The notes under the pieces are model-generated. The model was given only the letters and a program-made list of their open reading frames with translations. It did not search any database and had not been told where the DNA came from. A program made the translations under genes and the position numbers. Below are positions 1 to 9,758 of a stretch of 64,000 nt of DNA, piece by piece. How positions within the stretch are numbered: position 1 is the first letter of the stretch; every line of letters starts with the position of its first letter. This DNA comes from Nitrospirota bacterium (GTDB lineage: Bacteria > Nitrospirota > Nitrospiria > SBBL01 > JAADHI01): NCBI GenBank assembly GCA_029261195.1, contig JAJDBU010000063.1, positions 92,159 through 156,158 on the forward strand, written 5' to 3'.

Positions 1-450
<450 letters not shown>

Positions 451-468
451 GATGCGTTTGATTAAAAT

Positions 469-756
469 ATGATGACTGATCTTACATTCCATCTCATCGT
501 TGTCACACCCGAAAAGATATTTTTTGATGGACAGATGCGTTCTCTTGTCGCCCCCGGCGGGGCGGGCAGTTTCGGTGTCCTGGCGAATCATGCTCCCTTG
601 ATCTCAACTCTTCTCCCGGGTCGATTGGTCTTAACGCCACCTGATGGGAAAAAGCAGTTCCTCACAATCGGTTCCGGCTTTCTGGATATCTTGAACAATG
701 AGGTTACCTTAGTGACCGAAACCATCATTCAAGAAAGTAGTTCCGAGTCCTCTTAA
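469..756 (+). CDS. atpC: ATP synthase F1 subunit epsilon, short form
   Basis: This 95-residue protein follows atpD by 18 bp. The segments FHLIVVTPEKIFFDG, GSFGVLANHAPLISTLLPG and IGSGFLDILNNEVTLVTE are the N-terminal ten-stranded beta-sandwich of F1 epsilon, which binds gamma and the c-ring. Most bacterial epsilon subunits have about 130-140 residues because they add two C-terminal helices that can inhibit ATP hydrolysis. Here the protein stops right after the beta-sandwich with a Ser/Glu tail (QESSSESS). No frameshifted helical domain is evident in the bases after the stop. Short forms of this kind are known in some lineages such as green sulfur bacteria, so it is probably natural. ATG-ATG starts at 469 and 472 cannot be separated. 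Confidence 0.93.
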   Translation: MMTDLTFHLIVVTPEKIFFDGQMRSLVAPGGAGSFGVLANHAPLISTLLPGRLVLTPPDGKKQFLTIGSGFLDILNNEVTLVTETIIQESSSESS

Positions 757-863
757 AGAATTCTTATTCTGCCTCTCTTCTCCCACTTTTATCGCAGTTC
801 GTTTGACAGTATAAAGCATGTCCTCTGTACCTAGGTAGTAAAGTCGTTTAAGGAGTTTCACCG

Positions 864-1517
864 ATGGTTCCGTGGAATGATATAGATTTTGCCCTACTCG
901 ATATGGACGGCACCCTGCTGGATCGATATTTTGATGACTATTTTTGGGAGGAGCATATCCCAAAAAAATATGCCAACAAGAACGGTATTCCCTACGAAAA
1001 GGCCAGAAAAAAGCTTCTTGCCATGTATAAGCGAGAAGAGCGGACCCTGAACTGGACAGATGTTTATTATTGGTCAAAGCGACTCAGACTTGATATTGTC
1101 GCGCTGAAAGAAGAAATTCGCGACCAGGTTCGGATTCACCCCGGCGTGATCGGCTTCCTTCACTTTCTGCGAGATGCGAAAAAAGAGGTGATACTGATCA
1201 CGAATGCTCATCCTAAAACAGTACAGATCAAGCTGGAACAAACACTCTTATTGCCCTATTTTCATACAATCCTCTGCTCAAGCGACATTGGTTTACCGAA
1301 GGAAGATCTTGGTTTTTGGCGAGAGGCACAAAAGGTATTACAGTTTGATAAAAACAGGTCTGTATTTGTAGATGACAATGAGAATGTTCTGCTCGCTGCA
1401 CACACATTCGGAATTAAATACGTCTTGCATAAAAATGGGGGAAATAGCCACTTTTCCGATGAATCCTCTGATATTTTCGAACCCGTCCGTCACTTCACTG
1501 ATTTAATCCCGAAATAA
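864..1517 (+). CDS. yrfG: HAD-superfamily nucleotidase, YrfG-like (GMP/IMP 5'-nucleotidase)
   Basis: This 217-residue HAD hydrolase has motif I LLDMDGTLLD (nucleophile Asp near residue 13), motif II in ILITNAHP (Thr near 111), a motif III Lys in GLPKEDLGFW and motif IV in SVFVDDNENVLLAA. The pattern DMDGTLLDxxFDxYFW, the LNW...YWS segment and TNAHP are characteristic of E. coli YrfG, which dephosphorylates GMP and IMP, and the length agrees with that family. A good ribosome site (AAGGAG) lies upstream of the ATG. It stands alone between atpC and an oppositely oriented c-di-GMP gene. Substrate is by family, not seen directly. Confidence 0.85.
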   Translation: MVPWNDIDFALLDMDGTLLDRYFDDYFWEEHIPKKYANKNGIPYEKARKKLLAMYKREERTLNWTDVYYWSKRLRLDIVALKEEIRDQVRIHPGVIGFLHFLRDAKKEVILITNAHPKTVQIKLEQTLLLPYFHTILCSSDIGLPKEDLGFWREAQKVLQFDKNRSVFVDDNENVLLAAHTFGIKYVLHKNGGNSHFSDESSDIFEPVRHFTDLIPK

Positions 1518-1525
1518 AAAGACTA

Positions 1526-4024
1526 TTAGAAGCCTTCTCCATCCCATTTTGACGCCCATGAGTACAGCTCATTACTCGTCATAGGTTCGGAGAAGAGACA
1601 TCCCTGTGCATAGTCACAACCCTGTTTCTTCAAATAAGCGAGTTGTTCCTTTGTTTCTACTCCTTCAGCCACTACTTTCAGTTTTAAACCATGAGCCATT
1701 GCAATTGTTGCATTGATCAGAGTTCGATCTGCTAAATCAGTAGTGATGTCCTGAACAAAGCTTCTATCAATCTTGAGGATGTCAAAAGGATAAATCCTTA
1801 AATTACTGAGTGAAGAATAGCCAGTGCCAAAATCATCCATGGAGATGCTTACTCCTAAATGACTCAATGCAGCCAGGGCTTCATGGACATGCCGATGACC
1901 ACTCATCAGAACACCCTCCGTAATTTCGAGTTCCAGACACTCAGCAGAGAGACCGAATTTCGCCAAAGTCTCCTCAATAAAGCGGACCATATTGGGATCA
2001 TGGAACTGGCGAGGGGACAAATTAACGGCGATGCGGAATCCGTAATCTTGTTTCTGATGCCATCTTGCGCACATATCCAGGGCTGCGTTTAATACAAACT
2101 GCCCTATCGCTTCGATCAGGCCGCATTGTTCGGCGATTGAGATGAAATCCATTGGTGGGACATTACCTAGCACCGGGCTGTGCCAGCGAAGCAATGCCTC
2201 GGCACCGATTATCCTACCGCTACCTACTTTTAGGATCGGCTGGTAATAAATGAAGAATTCACCGCGCTCTAGTGCACCGTGCATCTGTTCTTCCAGCTCA
2301 AGCCTCCGTGATACTTCCCGATTCATGGCCTCGGTATGGTAGGAGTAGGTGTTACGACCTTGCGCCTTGGCATGATACATGGCGGAATCGGCCTTACGTA
2401 AGAGTTCTGATATCGTGTCGCCATCTTCCGGATAGATCGAAATGCCAAGGCTGGCACTCATTATCAGTTCGTGTCCTTCGATTTTAAAGGGCGCTTTAAA
2501 CTGCTCAATGATATTAAGCACTACGGGTCGGGTATCCACGACATTGGAAAGCCCATTGAGCAATACGATAAACTCGTCTCCTCCGAGACGACCCACTGTA
2601 TCGCCGTTTCGCGATATGCTACATAAACGCTCGGCCATTTCAATTAAAAGCTTATCCCCCACCTCATGACCCAGGGTATCATTCACCTTTTTAAAATTAT
2701 CCAGATCCAGGAACAAAACAGCGACGAGGGTCTTGTCGCGCCCGGCCTCCCTGAGAAGTTGAGACAAGCGATCCAGTGCGAGGAAACGATTGGGTAAACC
2801 GGTTAGGGTATCGCAGTGTGCCTGACGTAGAAGTTGCGCCTCTTGTTTTTTACGCAGGGTGATATCTTCCATGACTGCCAGATAGTGACTGACCCTGCCG
2901 GATTCATCTACGACAGGTGCAATATGCGCGTGTTCCCAGAAGAGTTCTCCATTTTTTTTTCGGTTTTGGAACTCTCCCTGCCAAGGCTTACCGCCGGCAA
3001 TGGTCTGCCATAGCTCTTTATAGCGATTTTCGGGCGTAAGACCGGATTTTAGGAATCGAGGATTTTGGCCGAGGACCTCTGCTGCACAATAACCGGTAAT
3101 CTCCTCAAAGGCCGCATTGACGTATTCGATCTTGGCATCGGTGGTGGTAATTACCACGGCGACCGGGCTCTGCTCAATGACTTGTGAAAGCGTACGAATC
3201 TTCTCCCTCGCCCGCTTGAGCAAGGTAATATCAGAGATGACGGAGATGAAACCAATGACAGCCCCTTTTTTGTTGCGTTTATAGTTCCAGGCAATCTCTA
3301 TATCAATGATAGTCCCGTCTTTTTTCTTCAGTTTATCAATGTAAAGTGTTGGTTCCGGCTGATCTGAGACGAGGTAGTCGATATAGGCCATTGTCCGATC
3401 AAGGACTTTCTTTGGAAGGATATCCCGGAGATTGACCCCAATAAGCTCTTGGTTGTTGTATCCGAGCATCTGATGATAGGCGGGGCTTCCAAAAAGGATA
3501 TTCCCCTTTTTGTCGATTTCCTGGATCCCTTGGGGGATCGTTTCGATGAGTGCCTTATATTGCTGTTCGCTCTTTAAAAGTGCTTCTTCCGTTTTTATCC
3601 GTTTATTTCTCTCTTTGTGTTTTTGTACGATTTCTTTAATTGTGTAGGGGAGAAATTCAAAATACCGATTGGAAGGGTCCTTGATAATATAATCATCAAT
3701 ACCCGCTTGCAGGGCTTCTACCGCAATTTTTTCCGTCCCGATTCCTGTCAGCAACACCACAGGAACAGATATCTCATGCTCAAGCAGTTCTTTGCAGAGT
3801 TCCAAACCTGTGATTCCGGGTAAACCATGATCAGCAACGAGAATATCAAAGGATTGATCTTCCCTCCTGTCAAACAGTTCAAGCGCTGTTTCTCCCTGCC
3901 TCAAACAGGTGATTGTACAATCGCAACCGCAGTCTTTGAATGCTCTTTTGAAAGCGACTTGATCGTGTTTGTTGTCTTCCACGTGGAGAATACGAATTGC
4001 TTCAGTTTGATTAGATTGATTCAT
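1526..4024 (-). CDS. REC-PAS-PAS-GGDEF-EAL c-di-GMP signalling protein
   Basis: This is an 832-residue cytoplasmic protein. Domains in order: a receiver at about 10-128 with acidic pocket E16/D17, phospho-acceptor D65 and K115; two PAS domains at about 150-270 and 280-390; GGDEF at about 402-560; and EAL at about 575-825. The cyclase motif is intact (GGDEF 481-485) and an RxxD I-site (R472-D475) sits five residues before it, as needed for product inhibition. The phosphodiesterase part keeps E609-A-L, DDFGTGYSS and EGVET. It could therefore make or break c-di-GMP under control of a phosphorylation signal. The kinase gene 98 bp upstream on the same strand is the likely partner (inference from context). 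Confidence 0.93.
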   Translation of the reverse strand: MNQSNQTEAIRILHVEDNKHDQVAFKRAFKDCGCDCTITCLRQGETALELFDRREDQSFDILVADHGLPGITGLELCKELLEHEISVPVVLLTGIGTEKIAVEALQAGIDDYIIKDPSNRYFEFLPYTIKEIVQKHKERNKRIKTEEALLKSEQQYKALIETIPQGIQEIDKKGNILFGSPAYHQMLGYNNQELIGVNLRDILPKKVLDRTMAYIDYLVSDQPEPTLYIDKLKKKDGTIIDIEIAWNYKRNKKGAVIGFISVISDITLLKRAREKIRTLSQVIEQSPVAVVITTTDAKIEYVNAAFEEITGYCAAEVLGQNPRFLKSGLTPENRYKELWQTIAGGKPWQGEFQNRKKNGELFWEHAHIAPVVDESGRVSHYLAVMEDITLRKKQEAQLLRQAHCDTLTGLPNRFLALDRLSQLLREAGRDKTLVAVLFLDLDNFKKVNDTLGHEVGDKLLIEMAERLCSISRNGDTVGRLGGDEFIVLLNGLSNVVDTRPVVLNIIEQFKAPFKIEGHELIMSASLGISIYPEDGDTISELLRKADSAMYHAKAQGRNTYSYHTEAMNREVSRRLELEEQMHGALERGEFFIYYQPILKVGSGRIIGAEALLRWHSPVLGNVPPMDFISIAEQCGLIEAIGQFVLNAALDMCARWHQKQDYGFRIAVNLSPRQFHDPNMVRFIEETLAKFGLSAECLELEITEGVLMSGHRHVHEALAALSHLGVSISMDDFGTGYSSLSNLRIYPFDILKIDRSFVQDITTDLADRTLINATIAMAHGLKLKVVAEGVETKEQLAYLKKQGCDYAQGCLFSEPMTSNELYSWASKWDGEGF

Positions 4025-4122
4025 GTTTTGATCCGCCTGGTTCTACTATTTCCAAAAAAAGGTTAATTTCGCCGCTTTCGAGCATTAGAAAAAACAACGA
4101 TTAGAACAAACAAACGATTCTT

Positions 4123-6024
4123 TCATTGATCCACCTCATTATCGACTGGAACCTTAATAAAAAACACGCTTCCCTGCCCAATCCCGGATTCGACTCGAAT
4201 AGACCACTGCATAAGCGCCGCAGCTTTCTTGACTGTCGCAAGCCCTATCCCTGTGCCTCCAAATATTTCGCCTGGGTGAAGTCGTTGAAATGGGAGGAAA
4301 ATCCTTTCAAAAAAACGAGGATCAATACCAATCCCGTTATCTTTAACATAAATCTCATAATAAGTCTCATTAACAAGCTGCCAAGCGATCTTGATCTGTT
4401 TTTTACTAGATTTGTTGAATTTCACTCCGTTGCTGATCAGATTTTGGAAGATTTGTCGCGCCAGTGTCGGCTCTAATCGTATGGCTGCTCCGTCCTCTTT
4501 CACAACAAATTCAACCTCATGAGGAAAGTTCAGGGAGGCGATCAGGCCGTTCAGAAAATTTTGGAGAGGGGTCTTTCTAAATTTCCCCTGATTTTTCCCT
4601 AAGCGGGAAAGAGACAAAAGATCATTGAGGAATATTTCTCCATCGCGTACCGCTTCCTCCAGACCGGAAAGATACATTTCCTGCTCTTCTCCGAGTTTGC
4701 CCTCAAGATCTCTTCGTAGAAAATCAGCATAATTATGAATCGCTCTAAATGGCGCCTTTAGATCATGCGATACAACATAGGTGAATTGTTCTAACTCTAT
4801 ATTTGTTTGTTTCAGGGCTTCCGTTTGTCGCTTAAGGTGGTTTTTTTGAGTTTCGGAGTGCTTTAAAGTTTTGGCCAGCTCAGTTTCCTGAGCATCTGCG
4901 AGGGCCTGGGTCATGTCATTGTAATCAGACGACAATTGTCCGATTTCGTCTTTTGAATCTATCATTATTCGATGTTTTAGATCACCCGAAGCGACTTTTT
5001 GTGAGAAATCTGAGAGTCGAATGATTGGTTTGCTGAGTGTTCGAGATAGCCAGCTTGAGAGGACCAAAGTGGCGCTTAATACGATTATTGCAATGAGAAG
5101 GATGATTTGCCCCAGCTGAGTGACAGGGGAATAAGTCTCCTCTATATCAATTTTAGCGACGAGACCCATATTCAATTCAGAAATGAATTTCCAAACGGCC
5201 AAGACCTCCTGTCCGTGATAATCGATTGAGACGCCATCCCCTTCCTTCCCTTGCACGGCCTGCCGCATGGGATAGGCTATGTTCTCTCTATCTCCATCGG
5301 TCTGAATCTGATTAGAGTCCGTATTTAAGGTATGTCGGAGGGGATTGAGAAAAATGAGTTCCCCGCCTGACTCCAGGCCGATTAAGGTTTCTCCCGTTTT
5401 TCCAAGTCCGGTCGTTTCCTGAATGAAGTGAAAGTTAGAACTGATATTAATTCCAAAAACGACGATTCCCAAAAATACTTCCTGAAAGTCATAAACAGGC
5501 GCAGAGATAAAAAACTTGAAGCCATCCGCATCCTCTTTGAAAATTTTCGATACATAGATCCCCTTTTTCCCCTCTTCAAATGTCTTATTACCCGGGTCGG
5601 GAAGGAGACGATCGAGTTTTTTTTCAACATGTGCCGTGTTAGAAGTGTATACAAGCTTCCCGGCTCTATTTAAGAGCATGAAATTCAAAAAATGAAATGT
5701 TTCCTGGAAGACAGACAATTGATAATCCATACTTTTTTTAGCACGTATATAAATCGGATGAGACCTGTCCTGCTGGTAGTGAGACAGGGTCGGAAGGATT
5801 GTTTTTATGTTTAGATAGCCTTGAACCGCTTGGATGTCATTTTTTCTTTCAAGGATAAAGAGCTGGATTTTTTCAGCTTTGAGTTCCGCAATACTTTTTA
5901 AATGTTCAAGACGCGCTAATTTCAATGAGTTCGACGCGCTGAAAAAAGCGGCAGAAGATACAGCCAGGAGTGCAGTGAAAACAAGCGCTATGGCAACAAG
6001 GTTGAACTTTGTGGCGATTCGCAT
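4123..6024 (-). CDS. Membrane sensor histidine kinase (Cache-like sensor, HAMP, HisKA, HATPase)
   Basis: This 633-residue protein has a first membrane helix at about 7-29, a periplasmic Cache-like sensor domain at about 32-300, a second helix at about 305-325, HAMP at about 326-380, then a coiled coil, HisKA with phospho-acceptor H420 in YVVSHDLKAPFRAIH, and an ATPase domain containing NGVKFN, DNGIGID and GGTGIGLATVKK. The HDLKAPFRAI type of H-box is typical of kinases related to phytochrome and Nar-type sensors that phosphorylate separate receivers. No receiver is fused, so the REC-GGDEF-EAL protein encoded next is the obvious candidate acceptor. The ligand cannot be told from sequence. Confidence 0.92.
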   Translation of the reverse strand: MRIATKFNLVAIALVFTALLAVSSAAFFSASNSLKLARLEHLKSIAELKAEKIQLFILERKNDIQAVQGYLNIKTILPTLSHYQQDRSHPIYIRAKKSMDYQLSVFQETFHFLNFMLLNRAGKLVYTSNTAHVEKKLDRLLPDPGNKTFEEGKKGIYVSKIFKEDADGFKFFISAPVYDFQEVFLGIVVFGINISSNFHFIQETTGLGKTGETLIGLESGGELIFLNPLRHTLNTDSNQIQTDGDRENIAYPMRQAVQGKEGDGVSIDYHGQEVLAVWKFISELNMGLVAKIDIEETYSPVTQLGQIILLIAIIVLSATLVLSSWLSRTLSKPIIRLSDFSQKVASGDLKHRIMIDSKDEIGQLSSDYNDMTQALADAQETELAKTLKHSETQKNHLKRQTEALKQTNIELEQFTYVVSHDLKAPFRAIHNYADFLRRDLEGKLGEEQEMYLSGLEEAVRDGEIFLNDLLSLSRLGKNQGKFRKTPLQNFLNGLIASLNFPHEVEFVVKEDGAAIRLEPTLARQIFQNLISNGVKFNKSSKKQIKIAWQLVNETYYEIYVKDNGIGIDPRFFERIFLPFQRLHPGEIFGGTGIGLATVKKAAALMQWSIRVESGIGQGSVFFIKVPVDNEVDQ

Positions 6025-6033
6025 GTTTCTGTC

Positions 6034-6687
6034 CTAAAAGGGATTCAGGCTTAAATAATTGGTGGGCGGTTCAAAATAATCTGCAGAAAACTTCTTTCCG
6101 CTAATGGGCTCATAATCGACGATAACCGTTTCATTTGCGGGACCCGAGTAGATGATTCGAAGCGGCGTCTCATGAAGGTCATCAGTGACCCAACGGAGGG
6201 CATGTGATTTAAGACTGCTCTGAGTCAAAGTCATAAGATAAAGTCGTGCTGCCTTTCCCTTAATTTCCCCTGTCCAAAGCAGAATCTTTGATTCCAGGTA
6301 GGGGAGTGGGGCCGTAATCCAGGCTTCCTTTGCAGCCTTGATGATTTTTGCCGCTGACAGGGGATTTGTAAAATAGATCCGGTCTTTTGGAAAAACACGG
6401 ATTCGAATCCCCGATTTAAAGTCGAAGAGATTGACCTCCTCCGAACCTGCTGCTTCGATACGGACCTTCAGACCCTCCTGATAAAATGTGCCACTAAATA
6501 AAATCGTCTGTGTTCTGGGAGAACTGACTCTGATCGTAAAGTCAGCCTGCCAAGTCGCGGCAAAACTTGATTGAGCACTAGGAATAATAAACAGGGCTAG
6601 AATAAAGATGTTCAGAATAAAAAAATGACAGAAAGAAAATGGGCGGGGAGGGGAGGCAGATTTCAATAAAACAGAGTAAGGGTGCAT
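6034..6687 (-). CDS. Exported LolA-like protein of unknown function
   Basis: This 217-residue protein has an N-terminal signal (hydrophobic stretch about 24-42, ending near SSFAA). The rest is beta-rich: it opens with WQADFTIRVSS, has GTFYQEGLKVRIE and ends with YFEPPTNYLSLNPF. This is the general look of LolA/LolB-fold periplasmic lipid or lipoprotein carriers and DUF4412-type proteins, but no family signature is decisive. The start codon overlaps the stop of the upstream M16 gene by one base (TAATG), so it is translationally coupled as the third gene of an operon with two M16 peptidases. A role in envelope maintenance is inferred from that context only. Confidence 0.6.
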   Translation of the reverse strand: MHPYSVLLKSASPPRPFSFCHFFILNIFILALFIIPSAQSSFAATWQADFTIRVSSPRTQTILFSGTFYQEGLKVRIEAAGSEEVNLFDFKSGIRIRVFPKDRIYFTNPLSAAKIIKAAKEAWITAPLPYLESKILLWTGEIKGKAARLYLMTLTQSSLKSHALRWVTDDLHETPLRIIYSGPANETVIVDYEPISGKKFSADYFEPPTNYLSLNPF

Positions 6688-8120
6688 TATTCTGCAGTGC
6701 GCTGGTCTTGTGCCGTAGACTGAGCAGCAGCAGACTGATCGGTTGCTTTTGTTTTTTGTTTGCGATTTTCAGGGAGTTTTAGCGCGATTGCGTCTTGTTT
6801 GCCGATGACGACAATGGCGTAACGATCTGGATGGAGGTATTTCATGGCGACATGAAAGACATCTTCACGGGTTACGCGCATGATTTGCTCCTGATAGTTG
6901 TTAAAGTAATCCAGTCCGAGATTGTGAAAGGCAATCTCTGCCAGAAGTGAAGCCAGTTTTTTCCCCGTATCAATTTTTAAAGGGAAGACTCCGGAGAGAT
7001 AGGCCTTCGCTTCGCTTAGCTCCTCTTCCGTGACCGCAGCATTTCGCATCTGATTGATTTCTCGAAGAACCGCCTCAATGGCTTCGTTAACACTACTGTT
7101 TTTTGTCTGGAAGGAGACTGCGAAGGCTCCAGGAAAGTGTCTGGTGGAAAAATAGGAATAGATCGAGTAAACCAAACCTTTATTGTCTCGAACATCGCTC
7201 ATCATTCTGGATGAAAAACCGCCGCCACCCAGGATGTAATTCATGACGTGAATGGCATAGAAGTCAGGATTTGCCCTGTTAATTCCGATATGACCTAGAA
7301 TCACTGTTGCCTGGCTCAGGTCTTTTTCAATGGTCCTGAGTTCTGTCTGCCAGATCGGCTCCGCAGCTTCAATCACCGGAAGACTGCTCGCTTGTTTCTC
7401 CCAGTTTCCAAAATATTTTTCGATCAGGTCTTTTGTTTCCCCTTCGCCAATGTCACCGACAATGGCGACAATCGTATTATTGGGTCGGTAGTAAATTTGA
7501 TGAAAGGTGATCAGGTCTCTCTGAGTCATTGATGCGATAGATTTTTCTCTGCCGATGACCGGTGAGCGGTAGGGATGGCTCGCATAGACCATCTCCTGAA
7601 AGGCGATTCGGGCGATGGCTCCCGGCTGGTCTTGTTGCGCCAGAATATTACCCGTAATCTGTTTTTGAATCCGTGCAATCTCTTCCGGGATAAAGGCCGG
7701 GTTGATCAAAATATCGGATAACAGGGCCATTCCTGCGTTGATATCTTTTTTTAGCAAACGCAGCTGGAGCATGACATAGTCTTGAGATGCACGTGTTCTG
7801 AGTGTGGCTCCGATAAAATCAGTCGCTTCAGAAATTTCCATCGCAGTGCGTGTTTCTGTTCCTGCTTCCAGAAGCGCCAGGGTCATATTGGCCAGACCTG
7901 TCTTTCCTTTCGGATCAAGAACCGATCCTGCCTTTACCAGAACCTGAATCGTGACGATCGGGAGGGAATTCTGTTCCAATGTGAGTACGTCCATGCCATT
8001 GTCAGTTTCAAAACGGACCGGAGTCAGATCCGCAGCAAGTAGGTTTTCTGTAGAGCTCAAGGGGAAAATGAGTATGGCAAGCAGAAAGAGCAGGGTGAGC
8101 TTGCCTTTTTGAGGCCTCAT
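6687..8120 (-). CDS. M16 family metallopeptidase-like protein, non-catalytic partner
   Basis: This 477-residue protein with a signal peptide has the M16 fold. At the place where active members carry HxxEH it has GLANMTLALLEAGT, so the zinc site is missing. It does keep the second-domain Arg/Tyr region (GGGFSSRMMSDVRDNKGLVYS) used for substrate binding in M16 heterodimers. It starts inside the stop of the preceding gene (ATGA overlap 8117-8120), and that gene encodes an active M16 subunit. Together they most likely form a periplasmic peptidase of the YmxG/PqqL or mitochondrial-processing-peptidase style, with this subunit structural. The C-terminus is Lys/Gln/Ala-rich. Confidence 0.88.
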   Translation of the reverse strand: MRPQKGKLTLLFLLAILIFPLSSTENLLAADLTPVRFETDNGMDVLTLEQNSLPIVTIQVLVKAGSVLDPKGKTGLANMTLALLEAGTETRTAMEISEATDFIGATLRTRASQDYVMLQLRLLKKDINAGMALLSDILINPAFIPEEIARIQKQITGNILAQQDQPGAIARIAFQEMVYASHPYRSPVIGREKSIASMTQRDLITFHQIYYRPNNTIVAIVGDIGEGETKDLIEKYFGNWEKQASSLPVIEAAEPIWQTELRTIEKDLSQATVILGHIGINRANPDFYAIHVMNYILGGGGFSSRMMSDVRDNKGLVYSIYSYFSTRHFPGAFAVSFQTKNSSVNEAIEAVLREINQMRNAAVTEEELSEAKAYLSGVFPLKIDTGKKLASLLAEIAFHNLGLDYFNNYQEQIMRVTREDVFHVAMKYLHPDRYAIVVIGKQDAIALKLPENRKQKTKATDQSAAAQSTAQDQRTAE

Positions 8121-9457
8121 TTGACTTTTTTGTCCGTCTTTTTTTCTTTCGTTTTGGGCATCAAGATGCCGACACTCTTTGCATCATCTTTGAGATAAAA
8201 CTTGGCGACCCGTCTGACATCTTCCGCCGTGACCTTTTGAATGTTATCGACATAATCCAGCACATAACGATAGCCCGCTCCAACGGTTTCAGCCGTCCCG
8301 ATTTGCATTGCCCTGAAAAAGTTTGAATCAGAACCCATCAGGTAGCTTGCCGAAATCTGGTTTTTTGCTTTTTTAAGTTCGGGGGGTGTCACAAGTTTTG
8401 ACTGAAGCTGTAAAATTTCTTTGTCGAGCGCCGCTTCCAGCATCTCCGGCAAACCTCCCGGCTGTGCCGTCGCATAGACATAAAAAAGTTCAGGATCGCT
8501 CGTTAAGCCATTGTAATATCCACCTGTCTCCAGCGCAATCTGTTGATCATAAACCAAACTCCGGTAAAGCCGGGCCGACTTGCCTTCCGAAAGAATATTC
8601 GAAAGCACGGTGAGGGCATAGGTGTCGGGGCTCTTATAATTCGGGGCGTGGTAAGCAGAAAAAACAAAGGAAAGCTGGGCCTCCCGTCTGACGATAGAGC
8701 GACGTACGCCGATCTGTTTCGGTTCCGGGGGCAAGTCCTGCGACAGTTCTGTGCCTCTGGGTATTTCCTCAAAATATTTCTTGATTCCTGGCAGCAGTTC
8801 ATCGGCATAGAAATCGCCAACCACGACAATCGTTGCGTTGTTCGGAACGTAGTAATCTTTGTAGTGTTTGAGGACATCTTTCTGAGATAGGCGTTCAAGA
8901 TCGCTCATCCAACCGATCACGGGTGTGTGGTAGGGGTGAATCAGGAAGGCAATCGCATAGAGGTTTTCTATTAGGTAGGAATAGGGATCGTCATCGGTTC
9001 GGGTTCTTCGTTCTTCCATGACCACTGAGCGCTCCAGCAAAAATTCGTCCGGATCAATGAGGAGGTTTTGCATCCGGTCGGCCTCTAACTCAAGAGAATG
9101 ATTTATCCGGTCAGCGGAAAAATTTTCGAAGTAGGCCGTATAATCGTTTCCCGTAAAGGCATTTTCAGTGCCACCATTTTTAGCAACGATCCGTGAAAAT
9201 ACTCCTTTACCATAATTCTTTGTCCCTTTGAACATCATGTGTTCCATTAGGTGTGAAAGGCCAGTTTTTCCTGTGCTTTCATTTCGAGATCCGACGCGAT
9301 ACCAGATCTGAAAAGTCACAACCGGAGCCTTGTGCTCTTCGAGAAGTATCACTTTTAGACCGTTCTTGAGGGTAACCTTGAGGACGTCTTCAGAATATGC
9401 CGAATTGGCATTGATTAAGAAAAAAACGGAGAGTAAACAGAACAGAATTAAGCGCAT
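8117..9457 (-). CDS. M16 family zinc metallopeptidase, catalytic subunit
   Basis: This is a 446-residue exported protein (signal about 1-22). The inverted zinc motif HLMEH occupies H69-H73 in TGLSHLMEHMMFKGT, and the third zinc ligand is expected at the Glu near residue 149 in LERSVVMEERR. GTENAFTGNDYTAYF is the usual substrate-cleft segment. It is the first gene of a three-gene minus-strand operon and overlaps the next, non-catalytic M16 gene by 4 bp, as is usual for two-gene M16B pairs. It probably degrades or processes peptides in the periplasm; the substrate is unknown. The Lys-rich tail (KTKEKKTDKK) is unremarkable. Confidence 0.92.
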   Translation of the reverse strand: MRLILFCLLSVFFLINANSAYSEDVLKVTLKNGLKVILLEEHKAPVVTFQIWYRVGSRNESTGKTGLSHLMEHMMFKGTKNYGKGVFSRIVAKNGGTENAFTGNDYTAYFENFSADRINHSLELEADRMQNLLIDPDEFLLERSVVMEERRTRTDDDPYSYLIENLYAIAFLIHPYHTPVIGWMSDLERLSQKDVLKHYKDYYVPNNATIVVVGDFYADELLPGIKKYFEEIPRGTELSQDLPPEPKQIGVRRSIVRREAQLSFVFSAYHAPNYKSPDTYALTVLSNILSEGKSARLYRSLVYDQQIALETGGYYNGLTSDPELFYVYATAQPGGLPEMLEAALDKEILQLQSKLVTPPELKKAKNQISASYLMGSDSNFFRAMQIGTAETVGAGYRYVLDYVDNIQKVTAEDVRRVAKFYLKDDAKSVGILMPKTKEKKTDKKVK

Positions 9458-9603
9458 ATTTTTTTACCCGCCGAAAAGATGGCGCATCTTAGCAGATGCA
9501 AAAAAAAAGTGTCAAGAATACACAGATCTGTTTCTCTCCCAGAGAAAAGGGTAATACCCACATATTAGAAGCACTTAATAGGCTTGATATCTCTTAAATT
9601 TAG

Positions 9604-9660
9604 TGCTACATTAACTAAATTAGTAGCATGATTGACGATCTAAATATTTATACGTAGCAT
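9604..9660 (+). promoter_or_regulatory. Putative NikR-type operator overlapping a sigma-70-like promoter of the metal-uptake cluster
   Basis: In the 301-bp gap between the M16 operon and the porin gene, TGCTAC (9604-9609) and GTAGCA (9623-9628) form an inverted repeat with a 13-base spacer. A third GTAGCA lies at 9654-9659. Between the arms is the perfect palindrome ACTAA-A-TTAGT (9614-9624). A promoter can be read as TTGACG (9632-9637), 17 bases, TAGCAT (9655-9660), so the third half-site covers the -10. Widely spaced 6-7-bp inverted half-sites are the known pattern of NikR operators, and a nikR gene lies 2.5 kb downstream in the same cluster. The regulator assignment is inference; another metal repressor is possible. 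Nothing else was seen in the rest of the gap. Confidence 0.5.
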
Positions 9661-9758
9661 CATGAAGGTTTATCAAGATTAGATATACTTGTTGCTTATG
9701 GCACAGCATCAAGTATCGTCAGTCATTTTAAACAGACAGAACTCATGAAGGGAAGCTT

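Noticed and set aside
803..837. TTGACA and the palindrome TACCTAGGTA before the yrfG-like gene
   Set aside because: No acceptable -10 at 16-18 bases, and a 10-bp palindrome alone is not enough to call an operator.
8543..8890. 115-codon plus-strand frame inside the M16 peptidase gene
   Set aside because: Antisense shadow of a gene with an intact zinc motif; no recognisable domain.
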